Assembly (NCBI GenBank): GCA_041821265.1
Contig: JBGUEQ010000014.1
Span: 29,195-93,194, forward strand
DNA length: 64,000 nucleotides
DNA from: Lachnotalea sp041821265
Lineage (GTDB): Bacteria; Bacillota; Clostridia; Lachnospirales; Lachnospiraceae
Direction: 5' to 3'
Shown here: positions 8,355 to 16,391 of the stretch, in pieces
Layout: each line of letters opens with the position of its first letter
Position numbering within the stretch: the first letter of the stretch is position 1
Position numbers and translations under genes: made by a program
Notes under the pieces: generated by a model
The model's input: only the letters and a program-made list of their open reading frames with translations
What the model was told of the DNA's origin: nothing
Database searches by the model: none

Positions 8355-9662
8355 ATGAAAAGAAAAAAAATAAGCGTTGCATTTATTTTAATTTGTGGCA
8401 TAATTTGGGGAACGTTATATACAAAATATAGTCAAAAAGAAACAACCATTACAGTGGGATTTTATTCTGGAAGTAACTGGGGCGTACCAGAAAATGAGTC
8501 AGTAAAAATATTAGATGATGCTATTACTAAGTTTGAATCAAGTCATCCAGGAGTGAAAGTTAAATATGTTAGTGGTATCCTAAAAAAAGATTATTCGGAA
8601 TGGCTCTCTGGTAGATTTCTTACTGGGAATGAGCCAGATGTTCTTCTTCTAACGCCAGAAGATTTTAACTTATTCGCTTCAAAAGATGCCTTATTAAATC
8701 TAGATACTTTCATTCAGCAAGACTCAAACTTTAAGCAAAATGCTTATTATGAAGGTCCATTAAACTTTGGTAGATATGAACAGGTTCAATATGCGCTACC
8801 GTATGAGTGCATGCCCACTTTGATGTGCGTGAATAAAACATTGATTGAAGAAAGTGGTATTAAGTTCCCGGCGAGTGATTGGAACTGGGCAGATTTTCAC
8901 GATATTTGCAGGCGTGTAACAAAGGATGTAGATGGCGATGGAGAGAATGACCAATTTGGTGTCTATCATTATACTTGGCAAGATGCAGCGTATTCCAATG
9001 GAGCATTACTTTTTAATGATAAGGGTACTGAGAATTATGTAGATAGTAATAAGGTAGTAAATGCGGTAAATTATGTTTATACGCTTTACGCACTAAATGA
9101 TGGTTATGAAGTAATGGAAAATGATTTTGAACTTGGTAAAGTGGCATTTTGTCCAATGTCATTTTCAGAGTATAAGACGTATAAGTCATATCCTTGGTGT
9201 TTAGAAAAATATACGAATTTCGATTGGGATTGTATTACTATGCCAGCAGGGCCAGATGGAAGTAATATTTCTGAGTTAAATATTTTGCTTATGGGGATTA
9301 GTAAATGTACGAAAGAAAAACAACTGGCGTGGGAATTCTTGAAGATGATGACGTATGATGAAGAAATACAGAATGAAATATTTCAATATTCGGAGGGGGT
9401 ATCAGCCCTGAAAAATGTGACAAGTTCTGAAGATGTTTATCATTTGTTAAACCAAGATAATAATTCCAATTCCATTTCAGTAGCACTTCTTAACCAAGTA
9501 ATGAGTCAAACAATAGCGCCTATTCGATTTAACAAATATGAATCAGCGTTATCAATGTTGAATGAAGGTGTCGAAAATGCAATGGAAAGTGAAAAAAATA
9601 TACAAGTTGCATTAATATCGCTTCAAAGGAAGATAAATAATTTTTTGAAAAATGGATATTAA
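8355..9662 (+). CDS. Membrane-anchored extracellular solute-binding protein, family 1
   Basis: A 435-residue protein of the MalE-like SBP_bac_1/8 class. A membrane helix at about 7-23 lacks any lipobox cysteine, so it appears signal-anchored rather than lipidated. Hallmarks are TKFESSHPGVKVKY, NEPDVLLLTPEDFNLFA, CMPTLMCVNKTLIEESG and a KDVDGDGENDQFG segment that looks like a calcium loop. The ATG follows the response regulator's stop by 2 bp, so it belongs to the sensor operon. No MalF/MalG-type permeases lie nearby. Transport use is therefore doubtful, and a sensory or accessory role is likelier. A terminator follows. Confidence 0.85.
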   Translation: MKRKKISVAFILICGIIWGTLYTKYSQKETTITVGFYSGSNWGVPENESVKILDDAITKFESSHPGVKVKYVSGILKKDYSEWLSGRFLTGNEPDVLLLTPEDFNLFASKDALLNLDTFIQQDSNFKQNAYYEGPLNFGRYEQVQYALPYECMPTLMCVNKTLIEESGIKFPASDWNWADFHDICRRVTKDVDGDGENDQFGVYHYTWQDAAYSNGALLFNDKGTENYVDSNKVVNAVNYVYTLYALNDGYEVMENDFELGKVAFCPMSFSEYKTYKSYPWCLEKYTNFDWDCITMPAGPDGSNISELNILLMGISKCTKEKQLAWEFLKMMTYDEEIQNEIFQYSEGVSALKNVTSSEDVYHLLNQDNNSNSISVALLNQVMSQTIAPIRFNKYESALSMLNEGVENAMESEKNIQVALISLQRKINNFLKNGY

Positions 9663-9666
9663 ATAT

Positions 9667-9703
9667 AAAGTGACTATTCCAAATGGTGTAGTTACTTTTT
9701 TTG
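9667..9703 (+). terminator. Rho-independent terminator of the sensor operon
   Basis: AAAGTGACTA pairs with TAGTTACTTT (one G-U pair) across a 12-nt loop and runs into seven Ts. It separates the sensor genes from the transporter genes. Confidence 0.8.
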
Positions 9704-9789
9704 CTTTACAGGAAAGTTTTTCAAACTTCGATATATAATAAAATCGCGCTTTGTGCCAAGGCGCATGTTTTTCTCTTCTTGTCAATATG

Positions 9790-9821
9790 ATAATTGTCAT
9801 ATAGGGTATGACAATTATAAG
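9790..9821 (+). promoter_or_regulatory. Inverted-repeat operator overlapping a possible promoter
   Basis: ATAATTGTCATA at 9790-9801 and its exact complement at 9807-9818 form a 12-bp inverted repeat with a 5-bp gap. A possible -35 (TTGTCA, 9794) and -10 (TATAAG, 9816), 16 bp apart, lie within it. Its place about 90 bp before the transporter operon makes it a good candidate site for the response regulator or a repressor. No protein-DNA evidence exists. Confidence 0.5.
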
Positions 9822-9907
9822 GTCTAAAATGGTGACGCTTTGCACATTTCAAAAACGTCAACTTTAGGTATGATAAGACCATAGCAAGAAGAAGTGAGGT
9901 GAGAAGC

Positions 9908-11419
9908 TTGAAGAATCAAATAAGTGAAATTATTTTAGATATGAAAGAAATAGATAAAACATTTCCTGGTGTTCATGCACTTGACCATTGTAAATTTTCT
10001 TTGAGAAAAGGTGAAGTACATGCATTGATTGGAGAAAATGGTGCAGGTAAATCGACATTAGTAAAAATAATGACAGGTATCTACAATGAGTATGAGGGTG
10101 AATATTTATTTTTAGGGAATGAAGTTCATTTTCAAAATATTAAAGAAGCGCAACAAGCAGGTATTTCTATTGTTCATCAAGAACTCAATATGATGAATGA
10201 CTTGACAGTAGCACAAAATATTTTTATTGGTCGAGAATCAAATGGCTTTTTCTGTAGCGATAAAAATATTAATGAGAAGGCCCAAAATTTAATACAAGAT
10301 TTCGAAATTCAAGTAAAGTCAACCGATTTGTTGAAAAACTTATCCGTTGGTAAAGCTCAGATGGTTGAAATTGCAAGAGCAATGTCATTTGAGTCAACAA
10401 AAGTTCTAATTCTCGATGAACCAACCGCAGCACTATCAGAAGCAGAGTCGGAAGATTTATTTAAAAAAATTACAGTATTAAAAAATAGAGGTGTTTCCAT
10501 TGTATTTATCTCTCACCGACTTGGAGAAATCATGAGAATATCTGACCGTGTAACAGTTATGAGAGATGGAGCTTACATTGATACATTGGATATTGACAAA
10601 TGTAGCACAGATGACATCATACGATTAATGGTAGGGCGTGAAATACTCGAAGAACCAAAACAAAAGAGTAATGTAAAATCAGGTGCACCAGTAGTTTTGG
10701 AAGCAAAACACTTAAAGTCCAATAAAATTAAAGACGTATCCTTTTCCTTAAGAAAGGGAGAAATACTAGGATTTGCTGGATTGGTTGGAGCAGGTAGAAC
10801 AGAAGTAATGCGACTGATTTGTGGAGCGGATCATATGCATTCGGGTGAAGTTATAGTAAAGGGAAAAACCTGTAAAATTGAACATTCAAAAGATGCAATT
10901 AGAAATGGAATTGGCTATTTATCAGAAGATAGAAAACGTTATGGCTTGGTTCTTGGGTTATCGGTTGCTGATAATATAGTCTTATCCTCTTATGATAAAT
11001 TATCCAGTTTGGGATTTGTTCATAAAAAGGAATGTCAACAAGAAACAACTAGATTCATTGAAAAGCTAAAGATTAAAACCCCTGGAACAAGTCAGCTGGT
11101 TAAAAATTTATCTGGTGGAAATCAGCAAAAAGTAGTTATTTCAAAATGGCTAATGAAAAATATTGACATACTCATTTTTGACGAACCAACAAGGGGAATT
11201 GACGTAGGAGCTAGAGCGGAAATATACCATTTGATGGATGAACTGATTAGTGAAGGCAAGTCTATTATAATGATTTCTTCAGATTTAACGGAAGTTCTTA
11301 GAATGAGTGACCGAGTTATTATAATGTCTGAAGGTAGAATAACGGGCGATCTTGATATAACGGAAGCAAATCAAAATAATATTATGCAATTTGCAACAAA
11401 ACAGAAAAGTGAGGTGTAG
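9908..11419 (+). CDS. Sugar ABC transporter ATP-binding protein, RbsA/MglA family
   Basis: The energy-coupling subunit of a ribose/galactose-class importer, with two fused nucleotide-binding domains. The first has an intact Walker A (GENGAGKST, 42-50), a divergent signature (LSVGKAQMVEIARA) and the Walker B region LILDEPTAAL. The second has the degenerate P-loop GLVGAGRTEVMR usual in this family, a good signature LSGGNQQKVVISKW and FDEPTRGIDVG. I chose TTG at 9908: GAGGTG lies 6 nt upstream, and the in-frame GTG at 9899 is part of that ribosome-binding site. The permease gene starts 6 bp after the stop. The substrate is inferred to be a monosaccharide. Confidence 0.93.
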   Translation: MKNQISEIILDMKEIDKTFPGVHALDHCKFSLRKGEVHALIGENGAGKSTLVKIMTGIYNEYEGEYLFLGNEVHFQNIKEAQQAGISIVHQELNMMNDLTVAQNIFIGRESNGFFCSDKNINEKAQNLIQDFEIQVKSTDLLKNLSVGKAQMVEIARAMSFESTKVLILDEPTAALSEAESEDLFKKITVLKNRGVSIVFISHRLGEIMRISDRVTVMRDGAYIDTLDIDKCSTDDIIRLMVGREILEEPKQKSNVKSGAPVVLEAKHLKSNKIKDVSFSLRKGEILGFAGLVGAGRTEVMRLICGADHMHSGEVIVKGKTCKIEHSKDAIRNGIGYLSEDRKRYGLVLGLSVADNIVLSSYDKLSSLGFVHKKECQQETTRFIEKLKIKTPGTSQLVKNLSGGNQQKVVISKWLMKNIDILIFDEPTRGIDVGARAEIYHLMDELISEGKSIIMISSDLTEVLRMSDRVIIMSEGRITGDLDITEANQNNIMQFATKQKSEV

Positions 11420-11425
11420 TAGCAG

Positions 11426-12412
11426 ATGAATCAAAAAGTAAATAATATGAAAACATACATAACAGGCCCAGGACTTCAAAAGGTGATTGCTGTTAGTGCC
11501 TTAATTATTTTGTATATCTTTTTTAGCTTTTTTGGTAACCATTTTTTCACAAGGGATACTTTTGTAAGTATATTAGATTCATCTTATTACATTGGATTTA
11601 TGGCGATAGGAATCACATTTGTAGTTATAACAGGTGGAATTGATCTTTCAGCAGGAACGGTTATGGTTGGTTCAGCGTTAATTGGTGGGGTAGCCTATAA
11701 TATTTGGAATTTTCCAATATTACTTTGTTTACTAGTTGTTATGGCTTCTGCTATCCTATTTGGATTATTCAATGGGATACTTGTTGGAAAGCTAGGCTTA
11801 CCACCCTTTATTGCAACACTTGGAACACAGTTTATTTCCTTAGGATTTTGTTCGGTTATCGCAAAAGTGCAAACTCAAACCTATCCAAGTCTAACATCAG
11901 AAGATGGTTGGTTTAAGCAAGCGGTATATAAAAATAATGGATTCCCAATGGGTGCGATTTGGCTAATTCTCTTCTTCACCCTTGCGTGGGTACTATTAAA
12001 TAAAACAGTTCTTGGCAGATACACCTATGCCATTGGAAGCAATGAAGAAGCAGTAGAACTTTCAGGAATTAAGTCTTCAAATTGGAAGATTCTTGTATAT
12101 ATCGTAAACGGTGCGTTTTGTGGATTAGCAGGAATTATCTATGCAGCAACCTACAGCAGCATTACACCACAAACAGGTAATGGACAAGAAATGTATGCGA
12201 TTGCTGCTTGTGTCATTGGTGGAACATCGCTTGCGGGTGGTATTGGTTCATTATCAGGAACTATTTTAGGTGTATTTGTTATCAGTGTTCTAAAAACTGG
12301 ATTATTATCTATGAGCCTACCAGTTCAATGGCAGCAGGTCTTAATAGGAGTCGTAGTGTTATTAGCAGTATTAATGGATGTCATCCGTAGTAGTAATGCT
12401 AAGAAAGCATAA
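11426..12412 (+). CDS. Sugar ABC transporter permease, RbsC family
   Basis: A 328-residue integral membrane protein of the BPD_transp_2 family, with about 8-10 membrane helices. It carries the family landmarks GIDLSAGTVM near residue 73, GLPPFIATLGTQF near 125, and AIGSNEEAVELSGI near 201, the cytoplasmic loop that contacts the ATPase. It should form the channel of the importer with the RbsA-like ATPase upstream and the binding protein downstream. GAGGTG precedes the ATG. A relic of the palindromic repeat begins 2 bp after the stop. Confidence 0.93.
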   Translation: MNQKVNNMKTYITGPGLQKVIAVSALIILYIFFSFFGNHFFTRDTFVSILDSSYYIGFMAIGITFVVITGGIDLSAGTVMVGSALIGGVAYNIWNFPILLCLLVVMASAILFGLFNGILVGKLGLPPFIATLGTQFISLGFCSVIAKVQTQTYPSLTSEDGWFKQAVYKNNGFPMGAIWLILFFTLAWVLLNKTVLGRYTYAIGSNEEAVELSGIKSSNWKILVYIVNGAFCGLAGIIYAATYSSITPQTGNGQEMYAIAACVIGGTSLAGGIGSLSGTILGVFVISVLKTGLLSMSLPVQWQQVLIGVVVLLAVLMDVIRSSNAKKA

Positions 12413-12414
12413 TA

Positions 12415-12441
12415 GTAACTAGGAAGGTACAAAATAGTTAC
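12415..12441. repeat. Degenerate end of the palindromic repeat
   Basis: GTAACTAGGAAGGTAC followed by AAAATAGTTAC closely matches the outer end of copy A read outward (GTAACTATGAAGGTAC, TGAATAGTTAC). It begins 2 bp after the permease stop codon. No second end was found nearby, so it is a relic or partial copy. Confidence 0.5.
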
Positions 12442-12517
12442 GCATTAAATTTATAAGTTTATTAATCTCTTAGGAGATGAGTAATATAGAGTTAAAACAA
12501 AAAGGAGGATTTTCAAA

Positions 12518-13693
12518 ATGAGAAAAAGGGTATTAAGCACACTATTATGTATGGCAATGGTAGCATCAACAATGGCAGGGTGTTCACAAAAAGAAACAGC
12601 AACCACAGAGACTAAAACAGATGCAACTACAGAAACTCAAGCAGATACAGCTACAGAGGCTAAAACAGATGTAGCGAGTAGTGAAACAGAAAATAAAAAA
12701 ATTATTGTAATTTCAAAAAGTTATCAAAATCAATTTTACCAAGCAGCATTCCAAGGAGCACAAGATGCAGCAGTAGATTTAGGGGTAACAGTTACAACGA
12801 ATGGTCCTGATGCAGAGAGTAATGTATCACAACAAGTGGAACAAGTAGCAGCAGCAATTAATCAGAGTCCAGATGCAATTGTACTTGCGGCTTGTGATCC
12901 AAGTTCATTGGAAGAAGTTTTAACAAAAGCAAAAGAAGCTGGTATTCCAGTAATCGGATTTGATTCAGGAGTTCCAGGAGATACAACAGGAGCAGTGCTC
13001 GCAACAGCAGCTACAGACAATGAAAAAGCTGGTGGCAATGTAGCTTCAAATCTAGCAGCAGATAAAGATTTCCAAGCAGCAATTTTAAAGGGAACAGAAG
13101 AAGCTCCTACTGTAATTGGAGTTCTTGCACAGGATGCAACTTCGGGTTCTATTACACAGCGTGTTGATGGATTCGTAAATGAAATGCTTGCTCAATTAGA
13201 AACACTAGATGGATTAAAAGGTTGCGTAGATATTTCGGGACAAGAAAAATGGACAGTTGCTTCAACAAACAAAGCAAAGGTTAAAATAGTTGTAACGGTA
13301 CCACCTTCAACAAGTCAAGCCGATATCCAGTCAGCAGCTAGCTCAATCTTTATGACAGACAATTTGGTTGGATTATTTGCAGCAAACCAAGATGCAGTAA
13401 ATGGTATTATAAGCGCAACCAATGATGCTACTGATTTAGATAAATCTACAGGTAAATACAAAGATGTTTTTGTAGTGGGATTTGATGCAGGTACAACACA
13501 AAAATATGCAGTAAAAAATGGTCAGTTCTTTGGATCAGTAACACAAGACCCATATCAAATGGGATATCAAGCGATTCAATTGGCTGTAGATGCAGCAAAT
13601 GGAAAAACCGTAGAAGATGTAGATACAGGTTCAAAATGGTATAACAAAGATAATATCGACAATGATGATATTGCAATTTTATTATATGACTAA
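12518..13693 (+). CDS. Sugar-binding lipoprotein of the RbsB-type ABC transporter
   Basis: A 391-residue secreted lipoprotein. The signal peptide ends in the lipobox TMAGC, with C22 lipidated. A Thr/Glu/Lys-rich linker with repeated TTET- and TEAK-like units (about 25-58) raises the domain off the membrane. The rest is a Peripla_BP_4 domain with KKIIVISKSYQNQFYQAAF, DAIVLAACDPSSLEE, IPVIGFDSGV and VVGFDAGTTQKYAVKNG. AAGGAGG lies 10 nt before the ATG, suggesting strong translation. It should hand the sugar to the RbsC-like permease. The substrate cannot be fixed; the nearby kinase suggests fructose or a related sugar. Confidence 0.93.
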   Translation: MRKRVLSTLLCMAMVASTMAGCSQKETATTETKTDATTETQADTATEAKTDVASSETENKKIIVISKSYQNQFYQAAFQGAQDAAVDLGVTVTTNGPDAESNVSQQVEQVAAAINQSPDAIVLAACDPSSLEEVLTKAKEAGIPVIGFDSGVPGDTTGAVLATAATDNEKAGGNVASNLAADKDFQAAILKGTEEAPTVIGVLAQDATSGSITQRVDGFVNEMLAQLETLDGLKGCVDISGQEKWTVASTNKAKVKIVVTVPPSTSQADIQSAASSIFMTDNLVGLFAANQDAVNGIISATNDATDLDKSTGKYKDVFVVGFDAGTTQKYAVKNGQFFGSVTQDPYQMGYQAIQLAVDAANGKTVEDVDTGSKWYNKDNIDNDDIAILLYD

Positions 13694-13730
13694 AAACAGG
13701 ACCAAGGTATTAACTAATATGTAACTTAAT

Positions 13731-13752
13731 GAATCAATACATTCATAGTTAT
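13731..13752. repeat. Weak relic of the palindromic repeat
   Basis: GAATCAATACATTCATAGTTAT is a diverged match to the terminal part of copy A (ATTCAGTACCTTCATAGTTAC). It lies 37 bp after the binding-protein stop codon. The similarity is modest and could be chance. Confidence 0.25.
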
Positions 13753-13796
13753 GAGGTGAGCATATTAGCTCAACTAGTGCCTTAGCCTAAATCAAA

Positions 13797-13829
13797 GCAA
13801 GGAGACTCTAATAAGTCTCTTTGTTTTTG
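13797..13829 (+). terminator. Rho-independent terminator after the ABC transporter genes
   Basis: CAAGGAGACT pairs with AGTCTCTTTG (one G-U pair) across the loop CTAATA, followed by five Ts. It may end the transporter transcript or attenuate read-through into the VOC and kinase genes. Confidence 0.8.
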
Positions 13830-13873
13830 AATAAAAAAATTTTATTACAAAAAGAATGAAAGGAAATAATAAA

Positions 13874-14269
13874 ATGGGGATTATAGGTGTAGATCACTTT
13901 ACAATAAATGTGATATCAATGGAAGAAAGTATTTATTTTTATGAAACCATATTAGATCTTACAAAATTAAATTTAGTGGATATGGGAGATCACACCCTAC
14001 AGTATTTCAAATTAGACAGTAACACGATGTTGGAACTGATTCAATATCATTATGATACCGACATTGTCAACTTAGATGTAGACACAAAAGGAATTTATCG
14101 ACATTTAGCATTAAAGGTAAAAGGAATTAATGAATTCCATAAACAATTAATTAAAAGAGGTGCCACTATTACAAGTCCATTGGCTTTTTGTGAGAATTTG
14201 GATTTTTATAATATCCTTTTGAAAGATCCAAACGGTGTTGAAATTGAGCTGTTGGAGCGTAAAGAATAA
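13874..14269 (+). CDS. VOC (glyoxalase/bleomycin-resistance) superfamily protein
   Basis: A 131-residue cytoplasmic protein of the vicinal-oxygen-chelate fold, with two beta-alpha-beta-beta-beta modules. It opens with GIIGVDHFTINV, where His is a usual metal ligand, and continues with IYFYETILDLTKL and LELIQYHYD. The second module has IYRHLALKVKGINEF and ends DPNGVEIELLE, the typical Glu-bearing last strand. The ATG at 13874 is favoured because AAAGGA stands 9 nt upstream; the earlier ATG at 13856 lacks a good RBS. It lies 21 bp before the sugar kinase gene. The reaction is unknown: epimerase, isomerase or glyoxalase activity are all possible. Confidence 0.85.
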   Translation: MGIIGVDHFTINVISMEESIYFYETILDLTKLNLVDMGDHTLQYFKLDSNTMLELIQYHYDTDIVNLDVDTKGIYRHLALKVKGINEFHKQLIKRGATITSPLAFCENLDFYNILLKDPNGVEIELLERKE

Positions 14270-14290
14270 TAAAGAAATCGAGGTATTAAA

Positions 14291-15259
14291 ATGAATCAAA
14301 AACGGTTTGATGTCGTAGCATTAGGAGAATTGCTGATTGACTTTACAGAAAATGGTGTGACCAATCAAGGAAATTTATTGATGGAGGCTAACCCAGGGGG
14401 AGCGCCATGTAATGTACTGGCGATGTTAATGAAGTTAGGGAAAAATGGAGCTTTTATTGGAAAAGTCGGAAATGATACATTTGGAAAAATGTTAAAAGAT
14501 ACCCTTACACAAGTGAACATTAATACCGACAATCTAGTGATGGATAAAGAAATACCTACCACATTGGCATTTGTTCATACTGAGGCAAATGGAGACAGAG
14601 ATTTTTCCTTTTATAGAAAACCTGGTGCGGATATGATGCTACGAGAAGAGGAAATTTCACAAGAGTTAATTGCATCGACACGGTTATTTCATTTTGGAAC
14701 GCTTTCTATGACAGATCAAGAGGTAGCAAAGGCTACGAAAAGAGCTGTTAACATTGCAAAAGAAGAAGGTTGTGTCATTACATTTGATCCAAATGTACGA
14801 TTACCGTTATGGAAGCAGGAAGAGGATATCAAGGAGGCAATGAGATTTGGTTTTAACCAATGTGATGTGCTTAAAATATCGGATAATGAGATTGAATTTA
14901 TCACTGGAACCAATCATTATTTAGAAGGAGTAAAACAAATCAAACAATCATACCCAAACATTAAACTTGTATTAGCTACTTTAGGGACGAACGGAAGCTT
15001 TGCTGCTTATAAGGATATGATAGTCAACCAGAAGGCTTTTCTTCAAGAGTGTACCATTGAAACAACGGGCGCAGGGGATACATTTTTCGGGGTAGCGATT
15101 AATTTCATTCTAGATTATGGTATTGACAATCTTAATGAGAAAATTCTTAACAAAATGTTGACGTATGCAAATGCAGGTGCATCTCTAATTACGACGAGAA
15201 GAGGAGCACTTTGTGTTATGCCAATGTTAGAGGAGATAGAAGACTTAATAAAGGGTTAA
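14291..15259 (+). CDS. PfkB-family sugar kinase, fructokinase-like
   Basis: A 322-residue ribokinase-family enzyme that should phosphorylate a sugar brought in by the ABC importer. It has the N-terminal ALGELLIDFTE strand and the substrate-site motif PGGAPCNVLAML (35-46), typical of fructokinases. FDPNVRLPLW occurs mid-protein. The catalytic signature TTGAGDTFFGVAINF near 257-271 includes the general-base Asp. The ATG follows GAGGTATTAAA. A strong hairpin shared with the opposite-strand fucosyltransferase gene lies downstream. Fructose is the likeliest substrate from the motif pattern; this is inferred, not shown. Confidence 0.9.
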   Translation: MNQKRFDVVALGELLIDFTENGVTNQGNLLMEANPGGAPCNVLAMLMKLGKNGAFIGKVGNDTFGKMLKDTLTQVNINTDNLVMDKEIPTTLAFVHTEANGDRDFSFYRKPGADMMLREEEISQELIASTRLFHFGTLSMTDQEVAKATKRAVNIAKEEGCVITFDPNVRLPLWKQEEDIKEAMRFGFNQCDVLKISDNEIEFITGTNHYLEGVKQIKQSYPNIKLVLATLGTNGSFAAYKDMIVNQKAFLQECTIETTGAGDTFFGVAINFILDYGIDNLNEKILNKMLTYANAGASLITTRRGALCVMPMLEEIEDLIKG

Positions 15260-15301
15260 TTTTTAAGTTGAATTTCTTCTAGAACAATGAATGGAAAAGA
15301 A

Positions 15302-15327
15302 ATCCCCCCTCATGAAAGAGGGGGGAT
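15302..15327. terminator. Strong hairpin between convergent genes
   Basis: ATCCCCCCTC and its exact complement enclose a 6-nt loop. The minus-strand exit is T-rich (ATTTCTTTT), which suits termination of the fucosyltransferase gene. It may also stop the kinase transcript, though the plus side lacks a T-run. Confidence 0.7.
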
Positions 15328-15359
15328 AAGATAATAAAATGTACATTTCAAAACATTAA

Positions 15360-16136
15360 TTACTGAATTACAATCTTCTCAATCTGATTCCAATCTGCTG
15401 CAATATCTGTAAATGAGCTAAAATAGCTTCCGAAAATCTTAGTGGTATTCGCTAGACACATCAAATCAATCAATGCATCATGCATTCCGTCCACACTGTT
15501 TCGTGACAAGGTTTTGTTTCGATTAGAAATAATATTGTTAGGAAATTTTTTACGTAACAGATTCTCCTCTTTTATATCATCGGTAGAAACATAGAATTTC
15601 GCATCTTGATTAACTGCTAATTCCTGTTCGACAGCAGTAACGAAGTTGTTTGTTTTACTACTTTCAATTGCCCAAGTATGATCGGTACGTCTGATATGAA
15701 CGCCTACACATTTATTCCCAAATTCCTTCGTGATTGCGTCGATTTTTGCCTGAATCGGACTAGCGGGTTTGAAAAAATGATAATCACTCGAGGGATAGAA
15801 ATGTTCCCAAGTGGAAATATAAACATTTTTTTCTAGAGATTGGTAAAAAGTTTCATTAAGAACACCATCTTTTTTGTTATTCTCAATTATAGTGTTATCC
15901 AAACGCTGATTCGCAGTAAATTGCAAAAATAATTTCTTGAGACTAAAATTGGAATAAATATTTATTATTTTAATATCAGTAACGGGTTGAAATAAAGATT
16001 CAAAAGGGCAGTTTAATTCTGCATTATTAAGCCATAAAACAGTAAGCTTGTCACCTCGTTTTTGGGCTAATTTGTATGCGGAATTAATTACCCTAATTCT
16101 ATTGCATAAACCTCCAGAAGGTTGTATTATTATCAT
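15360..16136 (-). CDS. Putative fucosyltransferase, NodZ/FUT8-like (GT-B)
   Basis: A 258-residue cytoplasmic protein. Residues 7-15 (SGGLCNRIR) resemble the N-terminal GG-NR motif of the NodZ/FUT8/O-fucosyltransferase superfamily. GVHIRRTD at 145-152 matches the arginine-rich motif that binds the beta-phosphate of GDP-fucose. The C-terminal VDGMHDALIDLMCLA segment with Asp fits motif II of that group. It is transcribed away from a GDP-fucose synthesis gene, from a shared 255-bp region holding a perfect palindrome. That makes GDP-fucose the likely donor. The acceptor and linkage are unknown. It is shorter than eukaryotic relatives but normal for bacterial ones. Confidence 0.7.
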   Translation of the reverse strand: MIIIQPSGGLCNRIRVINSAYKLAQKRGDKLTVLWLNNAELNCPFESLFQPVTDIKIINIYSNFSLKKLFLQFTANQRLDNTIIENNKKDGVLNETFYQSLEKNVYISTWEHFYPSSDYHFFKPASPIQAKIDAITKEFGNKCVGVHIRRTDHTWAIESSKTNNFVTAVEQELAVNQDAKFYVSTDDIKEENLLRKKFPNNIISNRNKTLSRNSVDGMHDALIDLMCLANTTKIFGSYFSSFTDIAADWNQIEKIVIQ

Positions 16137-16324
16137 AGTATGTCCTGCTTTCGAAGTATATACATGTAGGCAATTAACCTACATGTATTGATTATAAAAT
16201 AAATTGATATAAAGATAAACAATATTGGTTTATATTAGTCCAAACAAAGTTAATAGTATTATATCAATAGAAAAGGGATATGTCAAAATAAGCTACAAAT
16301 AGAGCAAGTGTGGGCGAATAAGTA

Positions 16325-16355
16325 GGTCGTAAGTAAATATAATTTACTTACGACC
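16325..16355. promoter_or_regulatory. Perfect 31-bp palindrome upstream of the fkp-like gene
   Basis: GGTCGTAAGTAAAT and its exact complement flank ATA. The palindrome sits 36 bp before the start of the fucokinase gene, in the divergent region shared with the fucosyltransferase gene. It lacks a T-run, so an operator or a 5' UTR hairpin is more plausible than a terminator. Confidence 0.5.
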
Positions 16356-16391
16356 AGATTATGCGTATGTAAATGCATCATGGAGGAGAAG

